From NCBI GenBank assembly GCA_009841255.1, contig VXMD01000020.1, positions 62,001-126,000 on the forward strand: a DNA stretch of 64,000 nt, given 5' to 3'. Of this stretch, positions 1-7,990 are shown piece after piece. How positions within the stretch are numbered: position 1 is the stretch's first letter; every line of letters begins with the position of its first letter. The notes under the pieces were generated by a model. The model was not told where the DNA came from. It did not search any database and was given only the letters and a program-made list of their open reading frames with translations. The translations under genes and the position numbers were made by a program. This DNA is from Candidatus Poribacteria bacterium. Lineage in GTDB: Bacteria > Poribacteria > WGA-4E > WGA-3G.

Positions 1-1
1 G

Positions 2-724
2 GCACTCGCACTCCTCCCTGAGTTTTGGAACGACGATTGGTTAACCCGTTTGAAATTGGTCGTCGCAGGCAATATTATCGATTACAGCAGTGAACGGGTC
101 GTCAAAAAGCTGAAAGCCAACCCTGACTACTTCTCTGAATCCTTACGTGCCGCCGTTGACACATCTTTTGCTATCGACTGTTATAAAGCGTTCTGTGAAA
201 AGGTGATTGACGCCGCACCTCAACAGATCCTTTGGCTTGCCGACAACGATGGAGAGGTGATTTTTGACATCGCTTTCATTCAGGAACTCGTGAAGTGTGG
301 ACACCATATCGTTATTGTTGGGAAGGTGGACAACGCCAGTAACGATGCGACAGTCGCAGATTTACAGGAAATCGTGGGGTATCCGCAATTCCGAGGAGTC
401 CAGACAGCGATACAGGAGGGGATTGTGAAATTGATGTCGTCCGGCGCACAAACGATCGGGACGAATCTCTATCAAGGGACGCCTGAATTTTTCAACGCGC
501 TGTTGGAAGCCAACCTTGTTATTTCAAAGGGGCAAGGGAACTTTTTTACAACGCCCGGTTGGACAAAAGACACATTTTACTTGCTACTTTCTAAAGGTGT
601 AACGGCAGAACGGAGTACAGGCGTTATCGCCGATCGGAATTTACTGATTGACGGGCTTATTTTCGCTTACGTTCCGGGTGGAACGAAACGGGTTGCACCG
701 CTTCGAGAACTTTTGAAATTGTGA
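2..724 (+). CDS. DUF89/ARMT1-like protein, 5' end outside window
   Basis: The frame is open from the window edge to the TGA at 722-724, so the N-terminus is missing; the TTG at 50 is an internal codon. The visible 240 residues match the C-terminal part of the DUF89 family, which includes metal-dependent damage-control phosphatases and ARMT1-like proteins. Recognisable pieces are a short hydrophobic strand followed by LADNDGEVIFD, which corresponds to the metal-binding LLDNAGEIVFD-type motif, and LVISKGQGNFFT near the C-terminus, which corresponds to the family's DLVISKGQANYE motif. The substrate cannot be told from sequence; DUF89 members act on phosphometabolites. The gene runs convergently into the next one with a 68-bp overlap of the two 3' ends. 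Confidence 0.8.
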   Translation, partial: ALALLPEFWNDDWLTRLKLVVAGNIIDYSSERVVKKLKANPDYFSESLRAAVDTSFAIDCYKAFCEKVIDAAPQQILWLADNDGEVIFDIAFIQELVKCGHHIVIVGKVDNASNDATVADLQEIVGYPQFRGVQTAIQEGIVKLMSSGAQTIGTNLYQGTPEFFNALLEANLVISKGQGNFFTTPGWTKDTFYLLLSKGVTAERSTGVIADRNLLIDGLIFAYVPGGTKRVAPLRELLKL

Positions 725-2027
725 ATTCCCGTTTGCCCGAAGTCGAAAGTGGAATCTCATCTACAAATTTTACCGTGACAACGACCTCAGCCCCGAGTGC
801 CTCTTGAATCTTCTGGACCATGTGCCGGCGCGATGCTTCCGTCCACTGTGTGTTAATAACCGCCTTCAAGACACAGTGTCTGAAGGTCTCTTGGATTAAT
901 TGGAACTGCTCCAGACCAATGACATTATAGAATTGTTGCGTGAAGTAACCGGCGTGTATCAATGTGCCTCTTCTCGTTCGGAAGGTAGCCGTGCTACGTC
1001 CGAGGAGTTCCTGTAAAACAGGGAGCGGACTCCCACAGAGGCATAGCTCATCGGAGAGGAGGCCAATGTCTCCAATCCGATACCGAATAAACGGCATTGC
1101 GTAGTTATTCAGTTGTGTGATGAGGATGTCCCCTGGCTGGGTGTATGGGTCAGGACTGTCTATCTCAAGGTAGAGGTCACGGCAGTTAATATGCATACGT
1201 CCCTCTGCACATTCCATGGCGATTAATCCGACCTCGCGTCCGCCGTATCGGTTGTAAATTTTTGTGCTAAAAACAGCTTCCGCCAGATCACGGTAGTGTG
1301 GATGTAGCATCTCCGCCGAAGAGATAATCCCTTTCAAGTCCCACCAAGGCTTTAAGCCGTTCTCGAAAATGAACCTTGCGAACTGATACAGCGATGAGGG
1401 ATAGGCGAGGATCGTTTGTGGATGATATCTGTTCATTTTCCGAAGTGTCGCCCGCATCGTTGCGTCTGTGAGATGGAAACCGTTGAGCCAATAGTGATTC
1501 CGCCAAAAATTGTTGAGATGATGCCGCCAATATCGAGCGATTCCGACATCTGAAAGGGCACCCCAGATAATCAATTGGCGTTCACCGAAATTCCAGCCTG
1601 CCCATCGGTCGAAATAGTACACGCTCAAGTTCCGTTGATTCCAATAGTTTCTGTCCTGATAGAAGGTCAGTGGCGTGCCGGTCGAGCCGCCAGTAGCGTT
1701 TTTGATACGGTGCCTTCGCGGAACGGCTTTAGAGCAGAGATCCTCCAACCGCTCACGAATGTTACTTTTCTCCAGCGTCGGAATTTGTGAAATATCCGGG
1801 GACTCTACTTTCAACAATTCACGGTAGTAAGGTGTTGTTTGATACGCGTGCCGGAGGAGTTTTTCCAATCGTGCTTTCTGGAACGCGAACAGGTCTGCGC
1901 GCGACGCGTTGAATAACGCAGCCGCTCTTGAAAGTTGCGAACGGTAACGGATCCCTTTGCGGTACGTATTGTAGGCGTTCCATGCCGCCTTTGACATCAA
2001 CTTTTTGGTAGCAGAACGGATTGGCAT
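657..2027 (-). CDS. Phenylacetate-CoA ligase/CapK-like adenylate-forming enzyme
   Basis: A 456-residue protein of the PaaK/CapK branch of the adenylate-forming superfamily. The phosphate-binding loop GGSTGTP lies at residues 113-119 within NATGGSTGTPLTF. Later signatures are YGGREVGLIA and a CLCGSPLP motif followed by LLGRS, typical of PaaK-like C-terminal regions. Enzymes of this fold activate a carboxylic acid with ATP and often pass it to CoA. CapK-like members are usually found near surface polysaccharide or natural-product genes, so aromatic acid degradation should not be assumed. The 3' end overlaps the convergent DUF89 gene by 68 bp. The sulfatase lies 68 bp upstream on the same strand. 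Confidence 0.8.
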   Translation of the reverse strand: MPIRSATKKLMSKAAWNAYNTYRKGIRYRSQLSRAAALFNASRADLFAFQKARLEKLLRHAYQTTPYYRELLKVESPDISQIPTLEKSNIRERLEDLCSKAVPRRHRIKNATGGSTGTPLTFYQDRNYWNQRNLSVYYFDRWAGWNFGERQLIIWGALSDVGIARYWRHHLNNFWRNHYWLNGFHLTDATMRATLRKMNRYHPQTILAYPSSLYQFARFIFENGLKPWWDLKGIISSAEMLHPHYRDLAEAVFSTKIYNRYGGREVGLIAMECAEGRMHINCRDLYLEIDSPDPYTQPGDILITQLNNYAMPFIRYRIGDIGLLSDELCLCGSPLPVLQELLGRSTATFRTRRGTLIHAGYFTQQFYNVIGLEQFQLIQETFRHCVLKAVINTQWTEASRRHMVQKIQEALGAEVVVTVKFVDEIPLSTSGKREFTISKVLEAVQPVSFHPERKRK

Positions 2028-2095
2028 GATTTCAGGTCCCTTAAGTTCGGAACTGCGTTTGCATCATTACTGCGCACGGCGTGTGCTGATTCCTT

Positions 2096-3577
2096 TTAAC
2101 GCCTCAGCGGATCAATATGCGGTGAATATCCTGATGGGAACTGATCGCTCACGGAACGTCCATCTTGAAAAAGTTGTCCGGCATCTGAATTTTCAGACTC
2201 GGCGGGTGATGGGAAACCGCACCATCTATCGCCATCAAGCGGCAGTTCGTAGCCATCCTCACGGAACCATTCAATCAATCGCCGTCGATAGATGTTGAGC
2301 GTCTCACTGTATACGGGATTACCCGCAAGGCTTCGGTCATCAAGCCGTCCCGGTAGCCGCCTGAAAAGCCACTCCTTTCGATCGGCAGCAGAATAGATGT
2401 ATTTGTACTCGTCCGTTAAGAGCATATAGAGTCCTGTGCCTTCCTGTCCCAATTGTCCGACAATCGCATCGCGCTGTGTATTACCAGCGGCGACATCGGC
2501 AAGATCCGTACCGCTTCGATCTGCCTGCAGTGGTAGGTCCACTGCACCGAGACAGGTGGGAAGGACATCCACCAGACTGGTCGGTGTGTCGCACTGTGCG
2601 TTTGCTTCAAAACGCTCGGGGTAGCGGACCAGTAGCGGAATCCGAGCCGCCGCGTCCAAGAAGGATCGCTTTCCGTAGCAGTCGTAGTCGCCGAGCAATT
2701 CACCGTGATCGGACGTGTACAAGATGAGCGTATTGTCCAATTCATCTTCCGATTCGAGATAGTCCAGGATGCGTCCGACCTGATAATCGATAAAAGAGAT
2801 GGCGGCGTAGTAAGCCGCTCGCATTGTCCGAAGAAGGTTCATATCCATCCCTTGGTCCCGGTACTTATACCGGTTCTGATGCCGGTTCCAATACGTCTGC
2901 ATCTGCTCATAATCTGCGGGAAGGAACGGCAGCGGCATTTCGATTGCGCGGTAGAGTCGACTCCACGGCACTGGAGATTCAAACGGCGGATGGGGTTTGA
3001 TAAAACTACTCCAACACAGAAAGGGACGCTGCTTATCGCGTTCAGAGAGGAACTCCACTGTTTTATCACCTACCCACTGTGTATGGTGTAAACGGGCAGG
3101 CAGTTGTGATGGTTGTGGAATATAGTAGTACTCACTCCGTTCGCCGTGCGGCGCGACGATATGGTCATAACCGTTTTCACTCAGAAACTCGGTGAAATCA
3201 TCGGGACCCGGACCTTCTTCGGAATAGTCTCGCGTTTCAAACCCCCACATTTTGCGTCCCTGCGGCGAAAAGTGCATTTTACCGATACCGTGTGTTTGGT
3301 AACCTACCTCGTTGAGCATCTCCATCACTGAGACGCGATCCTGCGGCATCGGCGAATTGTTTGTGCATCCCGTTTCGTGTGCCCACTGACCGAGCAGGAA
3401 ACTACAACGAGACGCTACACACACAGGAGATGGGCAGTATGCTGACGTAAAACTCGTTCCCTCCCGAACAATACGATTGAGTCCTGGGGTTTGAATGATC
3501 GGATTTCCAAGAGCACCGATCGTATCGAAACGTTGCTGATCTGTCATTAGAAAGATGATATTCGGTTGCTTCGCCAT
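2096..3577 (-). CDS. Sulfatase (alkaline phosphatase superfamily)
   Basis: A 493-residue sulfatase that hydrolyses sulfate esters, probably on polysaccharides. The N-terminus PNIIFLMTDQQRFD carries the first metal ligands. The formylglycine motif is CVASR at residues 53-57, a C-x-A-x-R variant of the usual C-x-P-x-R, so maturation by a formylglycine-generating enzyme is expected; none is visible here. The HETG segment after the motif and the later YTSDHGELLGDY provide further active-site and metal ligands. I see no signal peptide, so it may act in the cytoplasm or need another export route. A ligase gene follows 68 bp downstream on the same strand and the two may be cotranscribed. Confidence 0.93.
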   Translation of the reverse strand: MAKQPNIIFLMTDQQRFDTIGALGNPIIQTPGLNRIVREGTSFTSAYCPSPVCVASRCSFLLGQWAHETGCTNNSPMPQDRVSVMEMLNEVGYQTHGIGKMHFSPQGRKMWGFETRDYSEEGPGPDDFTEFLSENGYDHIVAPHGERSEYYYIPQPSQLPARLHHTQWVGDKTVEFLSERDKQRPFLCWSSFIKPHPPFESPVPWSRLYRAIEMPLPFLPADYEQMQTYWNRHQNRYKYRDQGMDMNLLRTMRAAYYAAISFIDYQVGRILDYLESEDELDNTLILYTSDHGELLGDYDCYGKRSFLDAAARIPLLVRYPERFEANAQCDTPTSLVDVLPTCLGAVDLPLQADRSGTDLADVAAGNTQRDAIVGQLGQEGTGLYMLLTDEYKYIYSAADRKEWLFRRLPGRLDDRSLAGNPVYSETLNIYRRRLIEWFREDGYELPLDGDRWCGFPSPAESENSDAGQLFQDGRSVSDQFPSGYSPHIDPLRR

Positions 3578-3693
3578 AGAGTCGCAGTCCTTTTTTTAAA
3601 ATGATTTGGTTTGTGTATGAATCTATCAGGGATAGCATACCATTTTTTCAAACAGAATGCAACCGATGTTTTGCGCAGAGCCTTGATTTTCAC

Positions 3694-3722
3694 TTGACAG
3701 CGAACCCCGTACATGGTATCAT
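3694..3722 (+). promoter_or_regulatory. Sigma70-like promoter for the 65-aa membrane protein
   Basis: A perfect -35 box TTGACA (3694-3699) is followed by 17 nt and the -10 box TATCAT (3717-3722). The start codon of the small membrane protein lies about 67 nt downstream. The region is otherwise the gap between the divergent sulfatase gene and this small gene. Confidence 0.65.
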
Positions 3723-3789
3723 TTTGTAGTGAGTTCTCAAGACGGAACCCAAAGTAGAGGCGCGTTTAGGCAACACTAACAGGAAACAG

Positions 3790-3987
3790 ATGCAGAAATG
3801 GTATGAAAACAGAAAACTGCTGAACACCTTCATCGTTTTGATGTGTGTCAGCTTTATCGCTTACTTTTTCTTTCACTGGAAATGGGGATTACCCCTATTC
3901 CTGTGCAGCGGCACGGCGATTATGGTGAGAGGTGTCGTAAAAATTACGATGCGGATGCGAAGCAAAAAAAAACGTAAGAAACATTAG
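3790..3987 (+). CDS. Small two-helix membrane protein, function unknown
   Basis: A 65-residue protein with two predicted membrane spans, about residues 12-28 and 31-50, and a strongly basic C-terminus (RSKKKRKKH). I do not recognise a family. Support for a real gene is a ribosome-binding-like AGGAAAC six nt before the ATG and a consensus promoter at 3694-3722. The basic tail would sit on the cytoplasmic face by the positive-inside rule. It is followed by a dispersed intergenic repeat and then the Tat-exported oxidoreductase gene. Confidence 0.55.
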   Translation: MQKWYENRKLLNTFIVLMCVSFIAYFFFHWKWGLPLFLCSGTAIMVRGVVKITMRMRSKKKRKKH

Positions 3988-4021
3988 AAAGACACAATCC
4001 AAAGCGCGCAGCCTAAACGAT

Positions 4022-4108
4022 AGCCTGCAACACCGGCGCAGGCGGATATACACCAATTAACGTTATTCACTTAATCGACCTTACCGAACCGCAAGGTATA
4101 ATTAAAAA
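4022..4108 (+). repeat. Dispersed repeat copy A ending at a start codon
   Basis: It begins with a short hairpin AGCCTGC...GCAGGCGGATAT and ends with CCGCAAGGTATAATTAAAAA directly against the ATG at 4109. The TATAAT at 4097-4102 lies 6 nt before the ATG. Related copies are at 10065, 16749, 16866, 20657, 22770, 29930, 31454, 33622, 40000 and 52694. Confidence 0.75.
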
Positions 4109-5101
4109 ATGAAGAGACGAACGTTCATAAAATTGAGCGCGATTAGTGCAGCGGGAATGGTCCTGCCCCTTCAATTGGAAGGAGACGCGGCGGCAGTGCC
4201 ACAACTCAAGCCGAGCACACTGATAACCCCGAACACCGACTTCTATATCTTACAGATCGGAGATCCTGTTACGCTTGACGCGGCAACATGGCGCTTAGCG
4301 ATCACCGGTCTCATTGAAAAACGGATACCCCCGCTGCGACTCGAAGAGATTACTGCGATGGAGTCCTTCACGGCAATGCGAACCCTGAAGTGCATCGGCG
4401 ATCCGATCGGCACGGAACAGATGAGCAATGCCGTATGGAAAGGAATTCGATTGCGCGATCTGCTTGAGCAAGTCGGACCAACACCGGAAGTCAAAGTGGT
4501 CGTTTTCCGGTGTGCCGATGGCTACCATACGGCGATTCCTTTGGAAGATGCGATGCGCGAAGATACACTTCTCGCTTACGAAATGAACGATGAACCGTTA
4601 CCGACGGATCACGGCTTCCCCGTCCGATTGCTGAACCCAGGTCATTACGGCACGAAAAATCCGAAATGGATTATTAACATTCAATTGGCGAAGGAACACG
4701 AAAGTTACTGGGAGAAACGGGGTTGGGATCCGATCGCGAATGTGAAACTCGCTACAATGATTGGAACACCGAGTGAAGCCGAGGAAATTCCCGGCGGCAC
4801 GGTTTACACAGTCAGTGGCGCGGCGTTCGATGCAGGCAATCACGGCGGCATCAAGAAAGTAGAAGTGAGTATCGACTACGGACAGACATGGGAAGAAGCA
4901 GAAATTTGGGCGAAAGATACCCCGCTTGCGTGGGTGCTCTGGAAATGGGAGTGGCAGGTTCCTGAGAAAGCGGAACCTGTTGAGATTTACGCAAGAGCCA
5001 CCGGCAATAGTGGTGTTACGCAAGACGAAATCGGAATCGAAGTCGAACCGGTTGGCGCGACAGGCTATCATATGATCGACGCCGCGATTGTGATGCCATA
5101 A
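4109..5101 (+). CDS. Tat-exported molybdopterin-dependent oxidoreductase (sulfite oxidase family)
   Basis: A 330-residue protein. The N-terminus MKRRTFIKLSAISAAG is a twin-arginine signal (RRTFIK), as expected for export of a folded molybdenum-cofactor enzyme to the periplasm. The catalytic domain covers about residues 35-215, with the molybdenum-ligand cysteine at C95 in TLKCIGDPIG and the family's histidine-rich GHYGTKNPKWI region. Residues 220-325 form the immunoglobulin-like Mo-co dimerisation domain (VSIDYGQTW). No heme domain is present, so electrons must pass to a separate partner. The substrate is unknown: sulfite and protein methionine sulfoxide are the known substrates of relatives. 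The start codon sits 6 nt after a TATAAT box, so the mRNA may be leaderless. Confidence 0.88.
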   Translation: MKRRTFIKLSAISAAGMVLPLQLEGDAAAVPQLKPSTLITPNTDFYILQIGDPVTLDAATWRLAITGLIEKRIPPLRLEEITAMESFTAMRTLKCIGDPIGTEQMSNAVWKGIRLRDLLEQVGPTPEVKVVVFRCADGYHTAIPLEDAMREDTLLAYEMNDEPLPTDHGFPVRLLNPGHYGTKNPKWIINIQLAKEHESYWEKRGWDPIANVKLATMIGTPSEAEEIPGGTVYTVSGAAFDAGNHGGIKKVEVSIDYGQTWEEAEIWAKDTPLAWVLWKWEWQVPEKAEPVEIYARATGNSGVTQDEIGIEVEPVGATGYHMIDAAIVMP

Positions 5102-5103
5102 CG

Positions 5104-5124
5104 TAGGAGGGGTTCTCAACCCCG
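5104..5124. terminator. Short GGGGTT hairpin between oxidoreductase and MFS genes
   Basis: An inverted repeat GGGGTT-ctc-AACCCC sits in the 31-bp gap between the two genes. There is no T-tract, so it is a weak terminator at best. It resembles the palindromic units scattered elsewhere in the window. Confidence 0.35.
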
Positions 5125-5132
5125 ATGCCTTA

Positions 5133-6344
5133 ATGCGCCTAAAACCGATCCAACTGCTCACCGTTTACCTACCCGTTCTACTGCTTGACTTTGCCTTTAG
5201 CAGCGTCTTAACCAATACCTCTTTTTATACCAGCCATTTAGGACTCTCCTCAACCTTCCTTGGCGTGTTGATGGCAATAACCAACGGGGTCTTCGCGCTG
5301 CTGGCGATCCCGTGCGGAAGACTCTCGGACCGGATAGAGCGTCGGTATATCCTTTACGTCGCGTGTCTGCTACTCGGAGCTGCCTGCATTGCACTCGCCT
5401 TTTGCCGAAATAGGGGACATCTCCTGAGTGTCTTTCCGGGAATCGGTATCAGTATGGCACTCTTCTGGCCCGCTTACGAAGCATGGCTCGCCGAGCGGGA
5501 AGGCGACGGTGAATTAATCCAACGGATTATGCTCTTCAACCTATTCTGGAGTATCGGCATGACTGTGGGCCCGGCGTTCTCCAGTTATCTGTACGATGAG
5601 GTCAATCCGTTTAGACCTTTCTATCTCGGTGGTGGCGCGTGTCTGCTCACCGTACTGACAATTTATGCTTCCCGTCTTGCCAAATCCGACCCATCCCATC
5701 CGACTGTCCAGACAGATGAACCTGACTCGGAATCACCTGAGATACTCTATCCATCTGCACCGGTTCGGGCAACCTATCTCCATCTTGCACGGTGTGCGAA
5801 TTTTGTCTCCTGGTTCGCGCTCGGTGTCCTCCGTAGACTCGCGCCGAAACTGATGTTGGAGATGGGGATCCGTCCCGCAATATACGGAAATCTGATGCTG
5901 ATCCTCGGAGGTGTGCAAACGTTGGCGTTTCTTGTCCTCGGGACCGGCTACTCGACACGGTGGCATTATCAGTTTACACCGCTACTCATCGTTCAAGTGT
6001 TGGCAATTCTGAGTTTCCTCGGAATTGGATTGACACAGCATGCGATTCTCTGGGGTTTTGCCTTTGCAATTATCGGTGTGTCTGTTGCGTTTACCTACTT
6101 CAGTAGCCTCTACTACGGGTTGGACCGGCATGTGGATAAGGGGAATAAGAGCGGATGGCACGAAGCGGTTTTGGGGGTTGGAATCATGTTAGGTCCGTTC
6201 CTTGGCGGTATCTCAGCGGACTCATCGTTGGGTGTTCAGAGTCCTTACCTACTCTGCGCAGGAGCGGTCGTTATCGCGATCCTCATAGAGATTTTGATTC
6301 TGTTCAAGCATTTCCGACATCGCGGCCTCACGCGATTAGGATGA
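5133..6344 (+). CDS. Major facilitator superfamily transporter
   Basis: A 403-residue polytopic membrane protein with about twelve hydrophobic spans in two six-helix halves. The loop between helices 2 and 3 carries GRLSDRIERRYIL, the MFS motif A (G-x-x-x-D-R-x-x-R-R). The central loop, about residues 187-210, is acidic and proline-rich. The substrate cannot be predicted. It lies 31 bp after the oxidoreductase on the same strand and could be cotranscribed. Its 3' end overlaps the convergent enolase-superfamily gene by 9 bp. The ATG at 5133 places the first helix right at the N-terminus, as usual for the family. Confidence 0.88.
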   Translation: MRLKPIQLLTVYLPVLLLDFAFSSVLTNTSFYTSHLGLSSTFLGVLMAITNGVFALLAIPCGRLSDRIERRYILYVACLLLGAACIALAFCRNRGHLLSVFPGIGISMALFWPAYEAWLAEREGDGELIQRIMLFNLFWSIGMTVGPAFSSYLYDEVNPFRPFYLGGGACLLTVLTIYASRLAKSDPSHPTVQTDEPDSESPEILYPSAPVRATYLHLARCANFVSWFALGVLRRLAPKLMLEMGIRPAIYGNLMLILGGVQTLAFLVLGTGYSTRWHYQFTPLLIVQVLAILSFLGIGLTQHAILWGFAFAIIGVSVAFTYFSSLYYGLDRHVDKGNKSGWHEAVLGVGIMLGPFLGGISADSSLGVQSPYLLCAGAVVIAILIEILILFKHFRHRGLTRLG

Positions 6345-7478
6345 TCGTGATCGCGTGACCTCCGAAAGCACATTCGCCTTGATGTAGTCTTCATCGGGCG
6401 TAACACCGAGACCTGGTCCATCCGGCACTGTTACAACATGCTCGTGGATTTGGACCCCGCTCACTGCCAAGGTTTCCAGAAAAGCAGGGGCATTGAGTTC
6501 GGCAGGAAGCACAAGGTCCAGCGTCGAAAAGAGATGGACGCTTGCGATGAACCCGATGCCGGCTTCTGTCAATCCGCTCCCGAGCAGTTCGAGTGAATTG
6601 GCTTCGGCGATAGGCACACCCTTAAGACACTCGTTTAACCCGCCCGATTTACACACTTTCAAAACGACAGCATCTGCACATTCCAAGCGCGCAATCTTCG
6701 CCAAATCGAAATAGGTGAAACACCCCTCATCAATGGCGATCGGAATCGCGGCATCTTCTCGGACTCGCTTCATACCGAACCAATCCTGACTTGCGACGGG
6801 TTGTTCCATACAGTAAATTTCACGGAGGTCTCCGACTCGCTTCAACAATTCAAGGGCGTTCGACGGTGTGTAAGACTGATTCGCGTCTATCCAGAGTTTA
6901 GCATTCGGGGCGGCTTCATGCACTGCGCGCAGGCGTTCTTCATCTTCCCCTGGTGTTCCAGCGACCTTCACTTTGAAACAGGAACACGGAGATAACGCCT
7001 GTGCTTTCAATCCCATTATTTCTGGCGTATCAATACTGAGCGCATAGCAAAGCGGTAGCGTATCGTGGCGTTTCCCGCCGAAAAGGGTATGCAGTGGGAC
7101 ATTGAGGATTTTTCCTTGGAGATCGTGTAAAGCAATATCGACGGCGGCTTTCGCGAAGGGATGTCCATTGCTAACGGCAGGTTTCAACGCCTGATAAATC
7201 GATTCATGGATTCGGTTAAGGTGCAGCGGATCTCGCCCGAGGAGCAAGGGGGCGATGTGATGCCGAACCGTGGTCGTGATGGATTCGGTGGTTTCGTAAC
7301 TCCATGAAGGCAGTGCGCGTTGCTCACCCCAGCCGACGTAGCCGTCGTCCGTTGTGATCTTGACAAAAACATGGTCGCCTGCTGCGCTCGGGTCACCGAC
7401 GAAACCGGTCCCGATATTGAAGATGTCTTTCATCCCGACAGCAGTGGGATAAACGTCTACGTGGGCTATTTTAGACAT
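6336..7478 (-). CDS. Enolase-superfamily enzyme, muconate lactonizing/dipeptide epimerase type
   Basis: A 380-residue protein with the N-terminal capping domain and C-terminal (beta/alpha)7 barrel of the enolase superfamily. Visible catalytic residues are the KxK pair K169/K171 (FKVKV), metal ligands D198 (WIDANQ), E225 (CMEQP) and D250/E251 (AIDEG), and K274 (VLKVCKSGG). The two-lysine layout places it in the muconate lactonizing enzyme subgroup (cycloisomerases, dipeptide epimerases, N-acylamino acid racemases) rather than the mandelate racemase subgroup, which uses a histidine. The substrate is not clear. It is transcribed alone from a promoter at 7518-7547 and runs convergently into the MFS gene. 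Confidence 0.9.
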   Translation of the reverse strand: MSKIAHVDVYPTAVGMKDIFNIGTGFVGDPSAAGDHVFVKITTDDGYVGWGEQRALPSWSYETTESITTTVRHHIAPLLLGRDPLHLNRIHESIYQALKPAVSNGHPFAKAAVDIALHDLQGKILNVPLHTLFGGKRHDTLPLCYALSIDTPEIMGLKAQALSPCSCFKVKVAGTPGEDEERLRAVHEAAPNAKLWIDANQSYTPSNALELLKRVGDLREIYCMEQPVASQDWFGMKRVREDAAIPIAIDEGCFTYFDLAKIARLECADAVVLKVCKSGGLNECLKGVPIAEANSLELLGSGLTEAGIGFIASVHLFSTLDLVLPAELNAPAFLETLAVSGVQIHEHVVTVPDGPGLGVTPDEDYIKANVLSEVTRSRSS

Positions 7479-7517
7479 GTGCGAATAGGTTACTCCGTTA
7501 TTGGAAAGTGTTCCTGT

Positions 7518-7547
7518 ATTTTAGCACACATCTCAGTAAATTATCAA
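7518..7547 (-). promoter_or_regulatory. Sigma70-like promoter for the enolase-superfamily gene
   Basis: On the minus strand TTGATA (7542-7547) is followed by 18 nt and TAAAAT (7518-7523), with a TGC extended -10 element in front of it. The start codon lies about 40 nt downstream at 7478. Confidence 0.5.
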
Positions 7548-7566
7548 ACATAGATTGGCTATCGGT

Positions 7567-7625
7567 AGTAGGGGTAGGTCTTGTGCCTACCCACATATCT
7601 TAGGGACAGGTCTTGTGCCTGCCCA
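7567..7625. repeat. Two copies of a GTAGGGGCAGGTCTTGTGCC-type palindrome
   Basis: Two related units, at 7567-7592 and 7602-7625, each form a hairpin around TCTTGTG (GGTAGG...CCTACC and GGGACAGG...CCTGCCC). A third copy lies at 24549-24573 between two SDR genes. They look like REP-type intergenic palindromes. Confidence 0.6.
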
Positions 7626-7646
7626 CTATCATGCCCAGAATTTCCG

Positions 7647-7675
7647 TTGACATGTTCTCGACGATCCGCTATAGT
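7647..7675 (+). promoter_or_regulatory. Sigma70-like promoter for the 7721-10053 operon
   Basis: A perfect -35 TTGACA (7647-7652) is followed by 17 nt and TATAGT (7670-7675). It lies about 45 nt before the ATG at 7721. The three genes that follow are separated by only 3 and 11 nt, so this promoter probably serves all of them. Confidence 0.65.
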
Positions 7676-7720
7676 AACGGAAACACCGGTTGCCCTCTGT
7701 CGTTAAAAGGAAAATACGCA

Positions 7721-7987
7721 ATGCTATTTGTTATTTTTGTAATTTTTACACCTATCGCCGTTTGGTTGATTTTGCACTTCCTATCTCGGCGGAAAGCCAG
7801 CGAAGAAGCGACTGAACCGGGAGCATTGATGGAAATCTGTGCGATCTGCCAAAACGAATTTACAATGACCGACTTGCTTGAAAAAGAGGTTGGTGGATAC
7901 GGCAGGGTTTACTGTTTCTGTGGAGACTGTATCGAAAATCTCTATAACGAATACCGGAACAAAACAGACACCAACACAGGAGAATGA
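7721..7987 (+). CDS. Membrane-anchored zinc-ribbon-like small protein
   Basis: I start at the ATG at 7721, which has AAAAGGA 9 nt upstream and follows the promoter; an in-frame start at 7613 would lie upstream of that promoter. The 88-residue product has one N-terminal membrane helix (MLFVIFVIFTPIAVWLIL) and a soluble C-terminal part. That part carries CAIC and, about 25 residues later, CFCGDC, which could bind one zinc ion. No known family is recognised. It is the first gene of a tight operon, 3 nt before a sugar kinase gene, but nothing ties it to sugar metabolism. Confidence 0.6.
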   Translation: MLFVIFVIFTPIAVWLILHFLSRRKASEEATEPGALMEICAICQNEFTMTDLLEKEVGGYGRVYCFCGDCIENLYNEYRNKTDTNTGE

Positions 7988-7990
7988 TCT

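Noticed and set aside
2005..2298. 97-codon plus-strand frame
   Set aside because: It lies across the gap and the end of the sulfatase gene, without an SD or recognisable protein.
3600..3680. A promoter for the sulfatase gene on the minus strand
   Set aside because: TTGAAA is present, but no acceptable -10 lies at 16-18 nt.
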